From: Deltaproteobacteria bacterium
Lineage (GTDB): Bacteria > Desulfobacterota > Binatia > Binatales > Binataceae
Assembly (NCBI GenBank): GCA_021786815.1
Contig: JAJYMR010000330.1
Location: 1 to 7,899 of the forward strand
DNA: 7,899 bases
Direction: 5' to 3'
Every line of letters starts with the position of its first letter. The first letter of the stretch is position 1. This document shows, one piece after another, positions 1-6,065 of the stretch. Under the pieces are notes generated by a model, which made no database searches, had not been told where the DNA came from, and saw only the letters and a program-made list of their open reading frames with translations. Position numbers and translations under genes: made by a program.

Positions 1-1109
1 ACCTTGTGCAGCGCGGGTTCAAACCGGAAAAGATCGTCCGCTACTGCTACCGGCCCTTGGACAACCGCTGGCTCTGTTGGGAGCCCGAGACGAAGCTCTT
101 GGATGAAAAGCGCTCCGAATATTTTCACCACGTATTCGAGGGCAATGTCTGGCTCAGCGCGGGCCAGCGTAACCGGAAAGATGCGTTCTACCAACCACAA
201 GTGACGACGCTCCTTGCAGATCACCATTTGGTTGAATCGAACGTCGGCATGTTTCCGCTTTACCTGCAGCCCGCCAAGTCCAACGAGGGACTGTTCACTG
301 AAGGCCCACGACCGAACCTCACACGCAACGCGTCCGAGTGGCTGGCCCGCCAAGCAAGCGAAGCCGCCGACCTGCTGTTTCATTGCGTCGCAATAACTCA
401 CGCTTCGCGCTACCGGCGAGGGAACGCTGGCGCCCTGCGGCAGGACTGGCCGCGGATTCCTCTTCCAAACTCCAGGGAGGCGCTGGCTCAATCCGCTGAA
501 CTTGGTAGCTCGCTAGCAGCCCTGCTCGACCCGGACAGGCCGGTGGAGGGTGTCACTGCGGGGAAGCCCCGTCCTGAAATTAGCGCCATCGCCGTCATTT
601 CCGGAGAGGGCGGCGTCGCGCTGAATCCCGACGCCGGCGACCTCGACGTGACGGCCGGATGGGGTCATCGAGGGAAGGGCGGCGCGGTCATGCCCGCCAA
701 AGGGAGGGTCATTGAGCGAGGTTACAATCCCGAGGAACGCGCCGCGCTTCTTGCGGGAACGGCGCAGCTCGGCCTGTCCGAGCGGCAGACCTTCGAACTG
801 GTGGGCGAGCGCACCTTTGACGTGTACCTGAACGATCGCGCCTACTGGAGAAACATTCCCGTGCGCGTCTGGGAGTACACGATCGGCGGTTATCAAGTGA
901 TCAAGAAATGGCTCAGCTATCGCGAGCGCGAGATTCTGGGCCGCGGGCTTACGATGGGCGAAGCACGCGACGCCACAGGCATCGCGCGCCGAATCGCCGC
1001 GATTCTCCTGCTGGGTCCCGAGTTAGACGCAAACTACGCGGCGATAAAGAGCGCAGCGTTCGCGTGGCCCCGGCCGAAAGGCGCCAACACGCCGGACGTG
1101 CCGGAGTAG
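1..1109 (+). CDS. Type ISP restriction-modification enzyme, C-terminal part (5' truncated by window edge)
   Basis: This is the C-terminal region of a single-polypeptide (type ISP, LlaGI/LlaBIII-like) restriction-modification enzyme. In that family nuclease, helicase, adenine methyltransferase and target-recognition parts lie in one very long chain. The frame is open to base 1, so the GTG at 6 is not a real start and the N-terminal domains lie outside the window. Numbering from that GTG, I recognise family-typical blocks: RPLDNRWLCWEPETKLLDEK (16-35), LRQDWPRIPLP (144-154), GVTAGKPRPE (182-191), ALNPDAGDLDVTAGWGH (205-221) and a C-terminal block with YLNDRAYWRN (274-283) and WEYTIGGYQVIKKWLSYRE (289-307). 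These belong to the C-terminal specificity domain, which reads the DNA target. The chain ends at a normal TAG. The gene converges on ilvC and is probably an accessory defence gene beside a core operon. The family call rests on remembered motifs. Whether the whole enzyme is intact cannot be judged here. Confidence 0.85.
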   Translation, partial: LVQRGFKPEKIVRYCYRPLDNRWLCWEPETKLLDEKRSEYFHHVFEGNVWLSAGQRNRKDAFYQPQVTTLLADHHLVESNVGMFPLYLQPAKSNEGLFTEGPRPNLTRNASEWLARQASEAADLLFHCVAITHASRYRRGNAGALRQDWPRIPLPNSREALAQSAELGSSLAALLDPDRPVEGVTAGKPRPEISAIAVISGEGGVALNPDAGDLDVTAGWGHRGKGGAVMPAKGRVIERGYNPEERAALLAGTAQLGLSERQTFELVGERTFDVYLNDRAYWRNIPVRVWEYTIGGYQVIKKWLSYREREILGRGLTMGEARDATGIARRIAAILLLGPELDANYAAIKSAAFAWPRPKGANTPDVPE

Positions 1110-1157
1110 CGCCGCCGCTGCCATCGTCGGCGCGCGGCTGCGCCATTTCTCTGTGGA

Positions 1158-1212
1158 CCCTCACCTGGCGCTTCGCGCCGCCCTCTCCCGGCGTGGGCGA
1201 GGGCGGGAGAGG
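1158..1212. repeat. GC-rich double-hairpin intergenic element between convergent genes
   Basis: The 112-bp gap between the converging restriction gene and ilvC holds two inverted repeats. The first is a perfect 5-bp stem with a 3-nt loop (GGCGC-TTC-GCGCC, 1167-1179). The second is a perfect 8-bp stem, CCTCTCCC (1182-1189) with GGGAGAGG (1205-1212), enclosing a 15-nt G-rich loop. The arrangement CCCTCACC, small hairpin, then CCTCTCCC/GGGAGAGG resembles dispersed intergenic repeats common in GC-rich proteobacterial genomes. It may also help stop transcription from both sides, but no T-tract follows the stem on either strand, so it is not a textbook intrinsic terminator. Only one copy is visible here; that it is repeated elsewhere is inferred. 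Confidence 0.55.
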
Positions 1213-1221
1213 CGCGCCGCG

Positions 1222-2238
1222 CTAATTCTTCGACTTGTCGACTAGGCGGTCGGAGCCGAGCCACGGCATGAAGGCGCGCAGCTTGCGCCCGACCTCCTCG
1301 ATCGGATGCTGCTCGGCCTCCTTGCGAAGCCGCTTGAAGTTCGGAAGTCCTGTCCGGTACTCGTCGATCCATTCTTTCGCGAACTTGCCCGACTGGATTT
1401 CCGCAAGCAGATCCTTCATCGCGCGGCGCGACTCGGCGCCCACCACGCGCTTGCCGCGGGTCATGTCGCCGTACTCGGCCGTGTTGCTGATCGAGTAGCG
1501 CATGTTCGAGATGCCGCCCTCGTAAATCAGGTCCACGATCAGCTTCACCTCGTGTAGGCACTCGAAGTAGGCCATCTCGGGCGCGTAGCCGGCCTCGACC
1601 AGCGTTTCCCATCCCGCGCGGATAAGCTCCGTAAGGCCGCCGCACAGGACCGCCTGCTCGCCGAACAAGTCGGTTTCGGTCTCTTCCTTGAAAGTGGTTT
1701 CGATAATCGCCGCGCGCCCTCCGCCGATCGCCGAGCCGTAGGCGAGTCCGATACGTCGCGTGTCGCCCGACGGGTCCTGCTCGATCGCGAGCAGGCAGGG
1801 CACGCCGCGTCCCTTGGCGTACTCGGCGCGCACCAGGTGACCGGGCCCTTTGGGCGCGATCATGAACACGTTGACGTCCTTGGGCGGGCGGATGAACTTG
1901 AAATGGATGTTGAACCCGTGGCCGAAGGCGATGTACTTGCCCGGTTTGAGCGCGGGTGCGATCTCCTTCTCGTAGATCTCCGAGCCCATCTCGTCGGGCA
2001 CGAGCATCATGATGACGTCGGCCTGGCGCGCGGCCTCGGCGGTGTCGAACACCTGGAGTCCCTGCTTACGCGCCTTCTCGACCGAGGGACTGTCGGAGCG
2101 CAGTCCCACCCGCACGTCCATCCCGCTATCGCGCAGGTTCAGCGCGTGGGCATGGCCCTGGCTGCCGAACCCGATAATGGCAATCTTCTTCCCTCTGAGG
2201 ACGCCGGGATCGGCGTCCTTGTCATAGTAGACCTGCAT
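1222..2238 (-). CDS. ilvC: Ketol-acid reductoisomerase (NADP+), class I
   Basis: This enzyme performs the second common step of valine and isoleucine synthesis. It isomerises acetolactate or acetohydroxybutyrate and reduces it with NAD(P)H in a Mg-dependent cytosolic reaction. At 338 residues it is a typical short class I enzyme. The N-terminal Rossmann domain has GFGSQG (23-28). The following loop, GLRSDSPS (45-52), carries Arg47, Ser50 and Ser52, as expected for NADPH use. The catalytic set is complete: His107, Lys130, Asp190 and Glu194 in TDLFGEQ, Glu226 and Glu230 in ECLHE, and Ser251 in SISNT. The ATG lies 5 nt after the ilvN stop. The AGGAG serving it sits inside the end of ilvN, about 10 nt upstream, so the two are probably translationally coupled. 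It is the last gene of the minus-strand run. Confidence 0.98.
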   Translation of the reverse strand: MQVYYDKDADPGVLRGKKIAIIGFGSQGHAHALNLRDSGMDVRVGLRSDSPSVEKARKQGLQVFDTAEAARQADVIMMLVPDEMGSEIYEKEIAPALKPGKYIAFGHGFNIHFKFIRPPKDVNVFMIAPKGPGHLVRAEYAKGRGVPCLLAIEQDPSGDTRRIGLAYGSAIGGGRAAIIETTFKEETETDLFGEQAVLCGGLTELIRAGWETLVEAGYAPEMAYFECLHEVKLIVDLIYEGGISNMRYSISNTAEYGDMTRGKRVVGAESRRAMKDLLAEIQSGKFAKEWIDEYRTGLPNFKRLRKEAEQHPIEEVGRKLRAFMPWLGSDRLVDKSKN

Positions 2239-2243
2239 TGTTC

Positions 2244-2774
2244 CTAGTCTCCTGTCCGATGGGCCGGACGGCGATGATGGTTTTCGCTGAGCTGTACCGA
2301 ACGCGCCATCGCGACCTTGCCCGAGCGGACCATCTCTTTGATCCCGAGCGGCCGGACCAACGCGATGAAGGCCATTATCTTGTCGGAATCGCCGGTCAGT
2401 TCGACCGTCATCGCGTTGTGGCCGATATCGATGACGTGGGCGCGGAAGGCGCTGACGATCGAATCGAGTTCCGAGCGGGTGCGCTCGTCAACCGCGACTT
2501 TGACCATCACCATCTCGCGTTCGACGATATCGACGCCCTGGTAGTCGATTACCTTGATGACCGAAACGAGCTTGTTGAGCTGTTTGTTGACCTGCTCGAG
2601 GATGGCGTCGTCGCCGCTGGTGACCAGCACGATTCGCGACACGGTCGGGTCGAGCGGGTCCTCGTTTACGGTCAGGGATTCGATGTTGAAGCCGCGGCTG
2701 GAAAACAGGCCGGCCACGCGGGCCAGCACGCCGAACTCATTCTCAACGAGAACCGATATAGTATGGCTTGGCAT
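2244..2774 (-). CDS. ilvN: Acetolactate synthase small (regulatory) subunit
   Basis: This is the regulatory subunit of acetohydroxyacid synthase. It activates the catalytic subunit IlvB and confers feedback inhibition by valine. It has 176 residues: an N-terminal ACT domain (about 4-78) beginning ISVLVENEFGVLARVAGLFS, then the small-subunit C-terminal domain (about 84-157). Asn12, Gly15 and Asn30 match the valine-site residues Asn11, Gly14 and Asn29 of E. coli IlvH with a one-residue offset, so valine control is probably kept. The last 15 or so residues (ENHHRRPAHRTGD) are an unconserved polar tail. The ATG is preceded by little Shine-Dalgarno sequence and lies 38 nt after the DUF465 stop. 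The catalytic subunit gene ilvB, usually directly upstream, is not in the window. The symbol ilvH would be equally acceptable. Confidence 0.96.
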   Translation of the reverse strand: MPSHTISVLVENEFGVLARVAGLFSSRGFNIESLTVNEDPLDPTVSRIVLVTSGDDAILEQVNKQLNKLVSVIKVIDYQGVDIVEREMVMVKVAVDERTRSELDSIVSAFRAHVIDIGHNAMTVELTGDSDKIMAFIALVRPLGIKEMVRSGKVAMARSVQLSENHHRRPAHRTGD

Positions 2775-2812
2775 TCGGTGGGTTTCTTGCGTTCATTGGC
2801 GAATCCATCGCC

Positions 2813-3046
2813 TCAGCGTGCTTCGTCGTGCTGATGACGGTGCAGAATCTCCATCAGCCGGTCCTTGGAAGCGAGCTTGAGTTTCTGGATTCGTTTCTTT
2901 TCCAATTCCTCTTCAGCAGTAAGATAGAGTTTATTGCGGAAGGTTTCGAGCTTGTGCTTGAACTCCTGGTGCTCTTCATAGAGCGCCCTGAGTTCATCAT
3001 CGTGGTTCAGATGCTGCCTGATGAGCTCTTCTTCCCTCTGCTCCAT
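2813..3046 (-). CDS. YdcH-like DUF465 small coiled-coil protein
   Basis: This is a 77-residue, highly charged, all-helical protein of the YdcH/DUF465 family, whose biochemical role I do not know. The N-terminal half (MEQREEELIRQHLNHDDELR) leads into a heptad-like helix with F32, L36, F39 and L43. The C-terminal motif is ELEKKRIQKLKLASKDRLME, the expected variant of the family's L-K-x-x-R-L-x-L-K-D-x-I ending. The frame is open upstream to 3190, but the ATG at 3046 is chosen because GGAGGAG lies 5 nt before it, one of the best ribosome binding sites in the window, and because it gives the normal family length. The start overlaps the 3' end of tsaB by 40 nt in another frame. It sits between tsaB and ilvN in the same orientation. 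A role in their pathways is not implied by the sequence. Confidence 0.88.
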   Translation of the reverse strand: MEQREEELIRQHLNHDDELRALYEEHQEFKHKLETFRNKLYLTAEEELEKKRIQKLKLASKDRLMEILHRHQHDEAR

Positions 3047-3837
3047 GGCGTCTCCTCCGCAATGGCAGCAGTAGATGCTGCCTTGTGTTTGAAAATGTTC
3101 TCGCTCGCGCGCACGTAAAGCGGCTCGAGCGCGGCAGGAGAATCCGTTTCGCCGCGCGAAAGCCGTTCGGCCCCCATCGCGGCGATACATCTACCGCGCA
3201 ATTGAAGCGCGGTATCCGATACGACGATATTCCGCACGCCGTTTTCCGATGCCAGCGCAAACGCTTCACGCGCTTTTCCGTTACCCACGAACATGACAGC
3301 GGCGCCGGAAACTGCTTTTACCAGATCTTCGAGGGTCAACACCAAGACGTCGGAGCGCCTCTCCATAGCGTCGGCGGCGACTCCGTAAACAGCAGCGTAA
3401 ACCTCGCCCTTGCGGGCGTCCACCACCGGGCACACCAGCCCATCTGGCGTCCGGAAGACGTCCTGCTCCTCGAATGCCGCGACGGCGACTGCGTCGAACG
3501 TGGGCACACCCATCACCGGGCATCCAAGAGCCATAGCCAGTCCCTTCGCATAGCTCAGCCCAACACGCAAGCCCGTAAAGGAACCGGGTCCGATTCCGAC
3601 GGCGACGCCGGCGAGCGCGCCGAGACCCAGTCGCGCTTCGGCCATCAGCGCCTCGACGGTTGCGGGAAGCCCCGCGCCGTGCGAAACCGTCGAATGCGAG
3701 CGCTCGGCCAGGACCTTTCCGCCCGAGATCAGGGCCAGGGCTGCAACCGGACCTGCGGTGTCCAGTCCAAGGACCGGTCCGACGCCCCCGCTCGAGGCAA
3801 GCAGCCTCTCAACCCTGCACAATGCGCGAGATGTCAT
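3007..3837 (-). CDS. tsaB: tRNA N6-threonylcarbamoyladenosine biosynthesis protein TsaB
   Basis: TsaB is the non-catalytic ASKHA-fold partner of TsaD. With TsaE it supports transfer of threonylcarbamoyl to A37 of ANN-decoding tRNAs. The chain is 276 residues against about 220-235 in most relatives. Visible motifs are LGLDTAG (23-29) at the first strand of the fold, the family hallmark GPGSFTGLRVG (83-93), VVDARKGEVYAAVYG (138-152) and the usual ending PLYVR (239-243). The first 20 or so residues look like an extension. The ATG at 3837 overlaps the end of rseP by 29 nt and has no clear ribosome binding site; a TTG five codons later is an alternative. After PLYVR a tail of about 33 residues runs into the DUF465 gene. 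The family is clear; the exact start is not. Confidence 0.93.
   Translation of the reverse strand: MTSRALCRVERLLASSGGVGPVLGLDTAGPVAALALISGGKVLAERSHSTVSHGAGLPATVEALMAEARLGLGALAGVAVGIGPGSFTGLRVGLSYAKGLAMALGCPVMGVPTFDAVAVAAFEEQDVFRTPDGLVCPVVDARKGEVYAAVYGVAADAMERRSDVLVLTLEDLVKAVSGAAVMFVGNGKAREAFALASENGVRNIVVSDTALQLRGRCIAAMGAERLSRGETDSPAALEPLYVRASENIFKHKAASTAAIAEETPWSRGKKSSSGSI
3044..3060 (-). promoter_or_regulatory. Strong Shine-Dalgarno for the DUF465 gene, inside tsaB
   Basis: On the minus strand the sequence reads GCGGAGGAGACGCCATG. GGAGGAG is followed by 5 nt and then the ATG. It lies within the last codons of tsaB, so ribosomes finishing tsaB would pass over the initiation site. This site fixes the short 77-residue start rather than the longer open frame. 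Confidence 0.75.
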
Positions 3838-5212
3838 TGAAAATGACGAACGCCATCAGGGCGACCAGCAGCAACAGCCCAATCTGCAGCGCGATCTCGC
3901 GATGGCGCAGCTTGAGCGGTTTGCCACGGACCGCCTCACAAGCAAAAAACATCAAATGCCCGCCGTCGAGCAAAGGAACCGGCAGCAGATTGATGATTCC
4001 GAGTTCCAGGCTCAGCATCACGGCGAAGAACGCTACATTCGCAAAGCCCTGCCGAGCCTCGCGCCCGGCAATCTGGGCGATCATGATCGGACCGCCCAAC
4101 GCCTCGCGCGCCGGTGTTACGCCCTCGATTATCCGGGCAATCCCCACCACCAGGGTTTGCGTAATCGCGATAGTTCCATCGATTCCGCGCCGGGCCGCTT
4201 GTATCGGTCCGTAACGCACAGTCGTTTCCTTGCCGCTCGGCAGAACGCCAATAACCCAGGTAGGCTCCTTGTCGCCATAAACGGTGTTTTCAGCTTCCCG
4301 CTTCGGCTGCACCACGAGCGTCAGCTTCCGTGCCGCCACGCCCTCGCCACGTTCGACAACTAGCTTGATCGGAGCGCCATTCCCGGACTTTATTAGCTCC
4401 GAAAACTGGCCCCAGTTATCGATCGCAGTGCCGTTGACCGAGAGCACCCTGTCGCCGGGCGTCAGCCCCGCGGCATGGGCGGGCATGTCCGGCTTGACCT
4501 GGCCGATGATCGGAAGCATGGCCGGAACGCCGTACATGAAAACGAAAGCGAGCAGGAGCGGGGCGAACAGGATGTTGGAAACCGGGCCCGCCAGCACGAT
4601 AACAAAGCGCCGCCAGAGCGCCTGGGTGGGAAATGCACACTTCCTGAACGAATCGACAATCGGACCGCGCGACGATTCCGCGAGCGCCTTCGCTGCTTCG
4701 TCAACCGAATTGCGGCGCGCAACCTCCTCGATAACCGCCGTTTCCTCAGGCTTGAGCGCTCGCCCGATTACCTGCGCGGCCTGCGGCGCGTGCCCGGCCT
4801 GAAGCGCCGTCGCGGCGCTTCCGGCCATCGGCTCCGACGGTCGGGAACCGGCAAGAAGCCCAGCAATCTCGGCGATCTGCTCGTCAGGCTGCCTGCTCTC
4901 AGGCGACCATCCATGCTTTCGCGCGGCCACCACGACGTCGAGCCCAAGTTCGCGGACGTAGGTCTGAAGCTCCTCGGAACGCGGCTCCTCGCCGACTTCC
5001 TCGCCGAGCATCCGGACGTATCCGCCGAACGGCGTCGCTCCGATAGCGTACTCGGTTTCTCCGCGCCGGATACCCCAGACCTTCGGCGGATACCCGATCG
5101 AGAAACGCAACACTCGCACGCCAAGCCGCTTCGCGACCAGAAAATGACCTGTTTCGTGAACGATGATGAGGACGGCGAGAATGACCGCGGCCGCAATGAT
5201 TGAAGTCAGCAA
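3809..5212 (-). CDS. rseP: RseP-type site-2 intramembrane zinc metalloprotease
   Basis: This is an inner-membrane M50 protease, which cleaves transmembrane segments of anti-sigma factors and leftover signal peptides. The start is set at the TTG at 5212 because GGAGG lies 8 nt upstream; a TTG at 5227 keeps the frame but has no such site. The 467-residue product shows the zinc motif HETGH (19-23) in the first membrane helix, a GYPPKVW...GGYVRML membrane-loop region (40-69), a second helix (about 203-226), a single PDZ domain (about 232-301), the second active-site motif LLPVPLLDGG with Asp416, and a last helix (about 444-458). Between GGYVRMLGE and the second helix, about residues 73-187 form an extra segment not seen in E. 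coli RseP. E. coli RseP instead has two PDZ domains. The gene lies 67 nt after cdsA and overlaps tsaB. Confidence 0.95.
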   Translation of the reverse strand: MLTSIIAAAVILAVLIIVHETGHFLVAKRLGVRVLRFSIGYPPKVWGIRRGETEYAIGATPFGGYVRMLGEEVGEEPRSEELQTYVRELGLDVVVAARKHGWSPESRQPDEQIAEIAGLLAGSRPSEPMAGSAATALQAGHAPQAAQVIGRALKPEETAVIEEVARRNSVDEAAKALAESSRGPIVDSFRKCAFPTQALWRRFVIVLAGPVSNILFAPLLLAFVFMYGVPAMLPIIGQVKPDMPAHAAGLTPGDRVLSVNGTAIDNWGQFSELIKSGNGAPIKLVVERGEGVAARKLTLVVQPKREAENTVYGDKEPTWVIGVLPSGKETTVRYGPIQAARRGIDGTIAITQTLVVGIARIIEGVTPAREALGGPIMIAQIAGREARQGFANVAFFAVMLSLELGIINLLPVPLLDGGHLMFFACEAVRGKPLKLRHREIALQIGLLLLVALMAFVIFNDISRIVQG

Positions 5213-5227
5213 ACGGCTTGCCTCCAA
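5198..5227 (-). promoter_or_regulatory. Ribosome binding site deciding the rseP start
   Basis: Read on the minus strand, the sequence is TTGGAGGCAAGCCGTTTG. GGAGG lies 8 nt before the second TTG (5212), ideal spacing. The first TTG (5227) has no purine-rich stretch upstream and overlaps the GGAGG itself. The second TTG is therefore preferred; it leaves only a few residues before the first membrane helix. Confidence 0.65.
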
Positions 5228-5279
5228 GTCGTCCAGGCGGATGCCGGATGGAACACGATGCGGCCGAGCGCCCGACGGA

Positions 5280-6065
5280 TCAACGAATGTAATAGTAAGT
5301 CAAAACCGCGGCGAAGACTAGGCTGCACGTCCGGTCGAGCAGACCTCCATGCCCCGGAAAGATCCACCCTGAATCCTTGACTCCAGAGGCTCTCTTCAAA
5401 GCCGAGCCGGCAAGATCGCCGAACTGGGCCAGAACCGAGACCGATGCGGACACGATCGCCGCGTCAGCCAGACCCCATCGGGGCACGAGCACGCCTCGAA
5501 ACAGAATTCCCGCGAGCACCCCGGCCGCGAGACCGCCGGCCGCGCCCTCCACAGTTTTGTTCGGACTCACCCTGGGAGCGAGCTTGGTCCGTCCGAGCCC
5601 GCTTCCCACGAAGTAGGCGGCGCTGTCCGTCGCCACCACGACCAGCAGCATCAGAACGATTGCGCCGACTCCGCCCGGCAGGTTCCTGAGCATGGCGAAA
5701 TACGGGAACAGGATCCCCACATACAGCGCGCCGAGAAGTGTCAGAAGCTTGCCGTGCGGGCCGCTTTGCGGACCACGCCTGGCGACGTGCGCCACCAGCG
5801 CCGCCATCGCGACGGAAATTCCGACCGCCAACGGCCAGCATCCCGCCCGCGTGACGAGCAGTCCGACGAGCGGGATACCTCCCGCAAGCACCAGGATGGC
5901 GCGCGCGCCGACGCCATCGACGCCGGTCATCGCGCCAACTTCATACAGGCCCCATGCGCCGAGCACGCCGATAAAGGCCGAGAAAAACCATGGCGGCGAG
6001 AACACGATCGCCGCCACCACCATCGGCAGCGCGATAGCGGCGGTCAGGAGCCTAGTTTTGAGCAC
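5280..6065 (-). CDS. cdsA: Phosphatidate cytidylyltransferase (CDP-diacylglycerol synthase)
   Basis: This integral membrane enzyme makes CDP-diacylglycerol from phosphatidic acid and CTP, the precursor of all main phospholipids. It has 261 residues, mostly hydrophobic helices (for example LLTAAIALPMVVAAIVF near the N-terminus and AIVLMLLVVVATDSAAYFVG), followed by the family signature at 221-247. In the signature I see SALKR, VKDSG, PGHGG and LLDR, but the final residue is Cys247 where the family pattern has Asp (DRxD becomes DRTC). The GTG at 6065 is chosen because the frame upstream of it, open to 6302, only mirrors uppS and has no membrane segments. That start overlaps uppS by 14 nt and lacks an obvious ribosome binding site, so coupling to uppS is likely. 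In many relatives dxr follows cdsA; here rseP follows directly. Confidence 0.94.
   Translation of the reverse strand: MLKTRLLTAAIALPMVVAAIVFSPPWFFSAFIGVLGAWGLYEVGAMTGVDGVGARAILVLAGGIPLVGLLVTRAGCWPLAVGISVAMAALVAHVARRGPQSGPHGKLLTLLGALYVGILFPYFAMLRNLPGGVGAIVLMLLVVVATDSAAYFVGSGLGRTKLAPRVSPNKTVEGAAGGLAAGVLAGILFRGVLVPRWGLADAAIVSASVSVLAQFGDLAGSALKRASGVKDSGWIFPGHGGLLDRTCSLVFAAVLTYYYIR

Noticed and set aside
513..896. A 127-codon minus-strand frame inside the restriction gene
   Set aside because: It is antisense to strongly conserved specificity-domain blocks and has no motif of its own.
1034..1645. A 203-codon minus-strand frame spanning the end of ilvC and the convergent gap
   Set aside because: It overlaps ilvC in another frame, crosses the hairpin repeat, and is Arg/Gly/Ala-rich with no recognisable domain.
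2238..2834. A 198-codon plus-strand frame opposite ilvN
   Set aside because: It is the mirror of a well-supported ilvN and is rich in Asp, Val and His, a pattern typical of antisense reading.
3047..3190. Longer start for the DUF465 gene
   Set aside because: The extra 48 residues are Arg-rich, lie within tsaB, and come before the strong GGAGGAG site that fixes the short start.
3085..3840. A 251-codon plus-strand open frame opposite tsaB
   Set aside because: It mirrors nearly all of tsaB and has no family features.
4475..5203. A 242-codon plus-strand open frame opposite rseP
   Set aside because: It is a shadow of rseP with Arg-rich, low-complexity composition and no motif.
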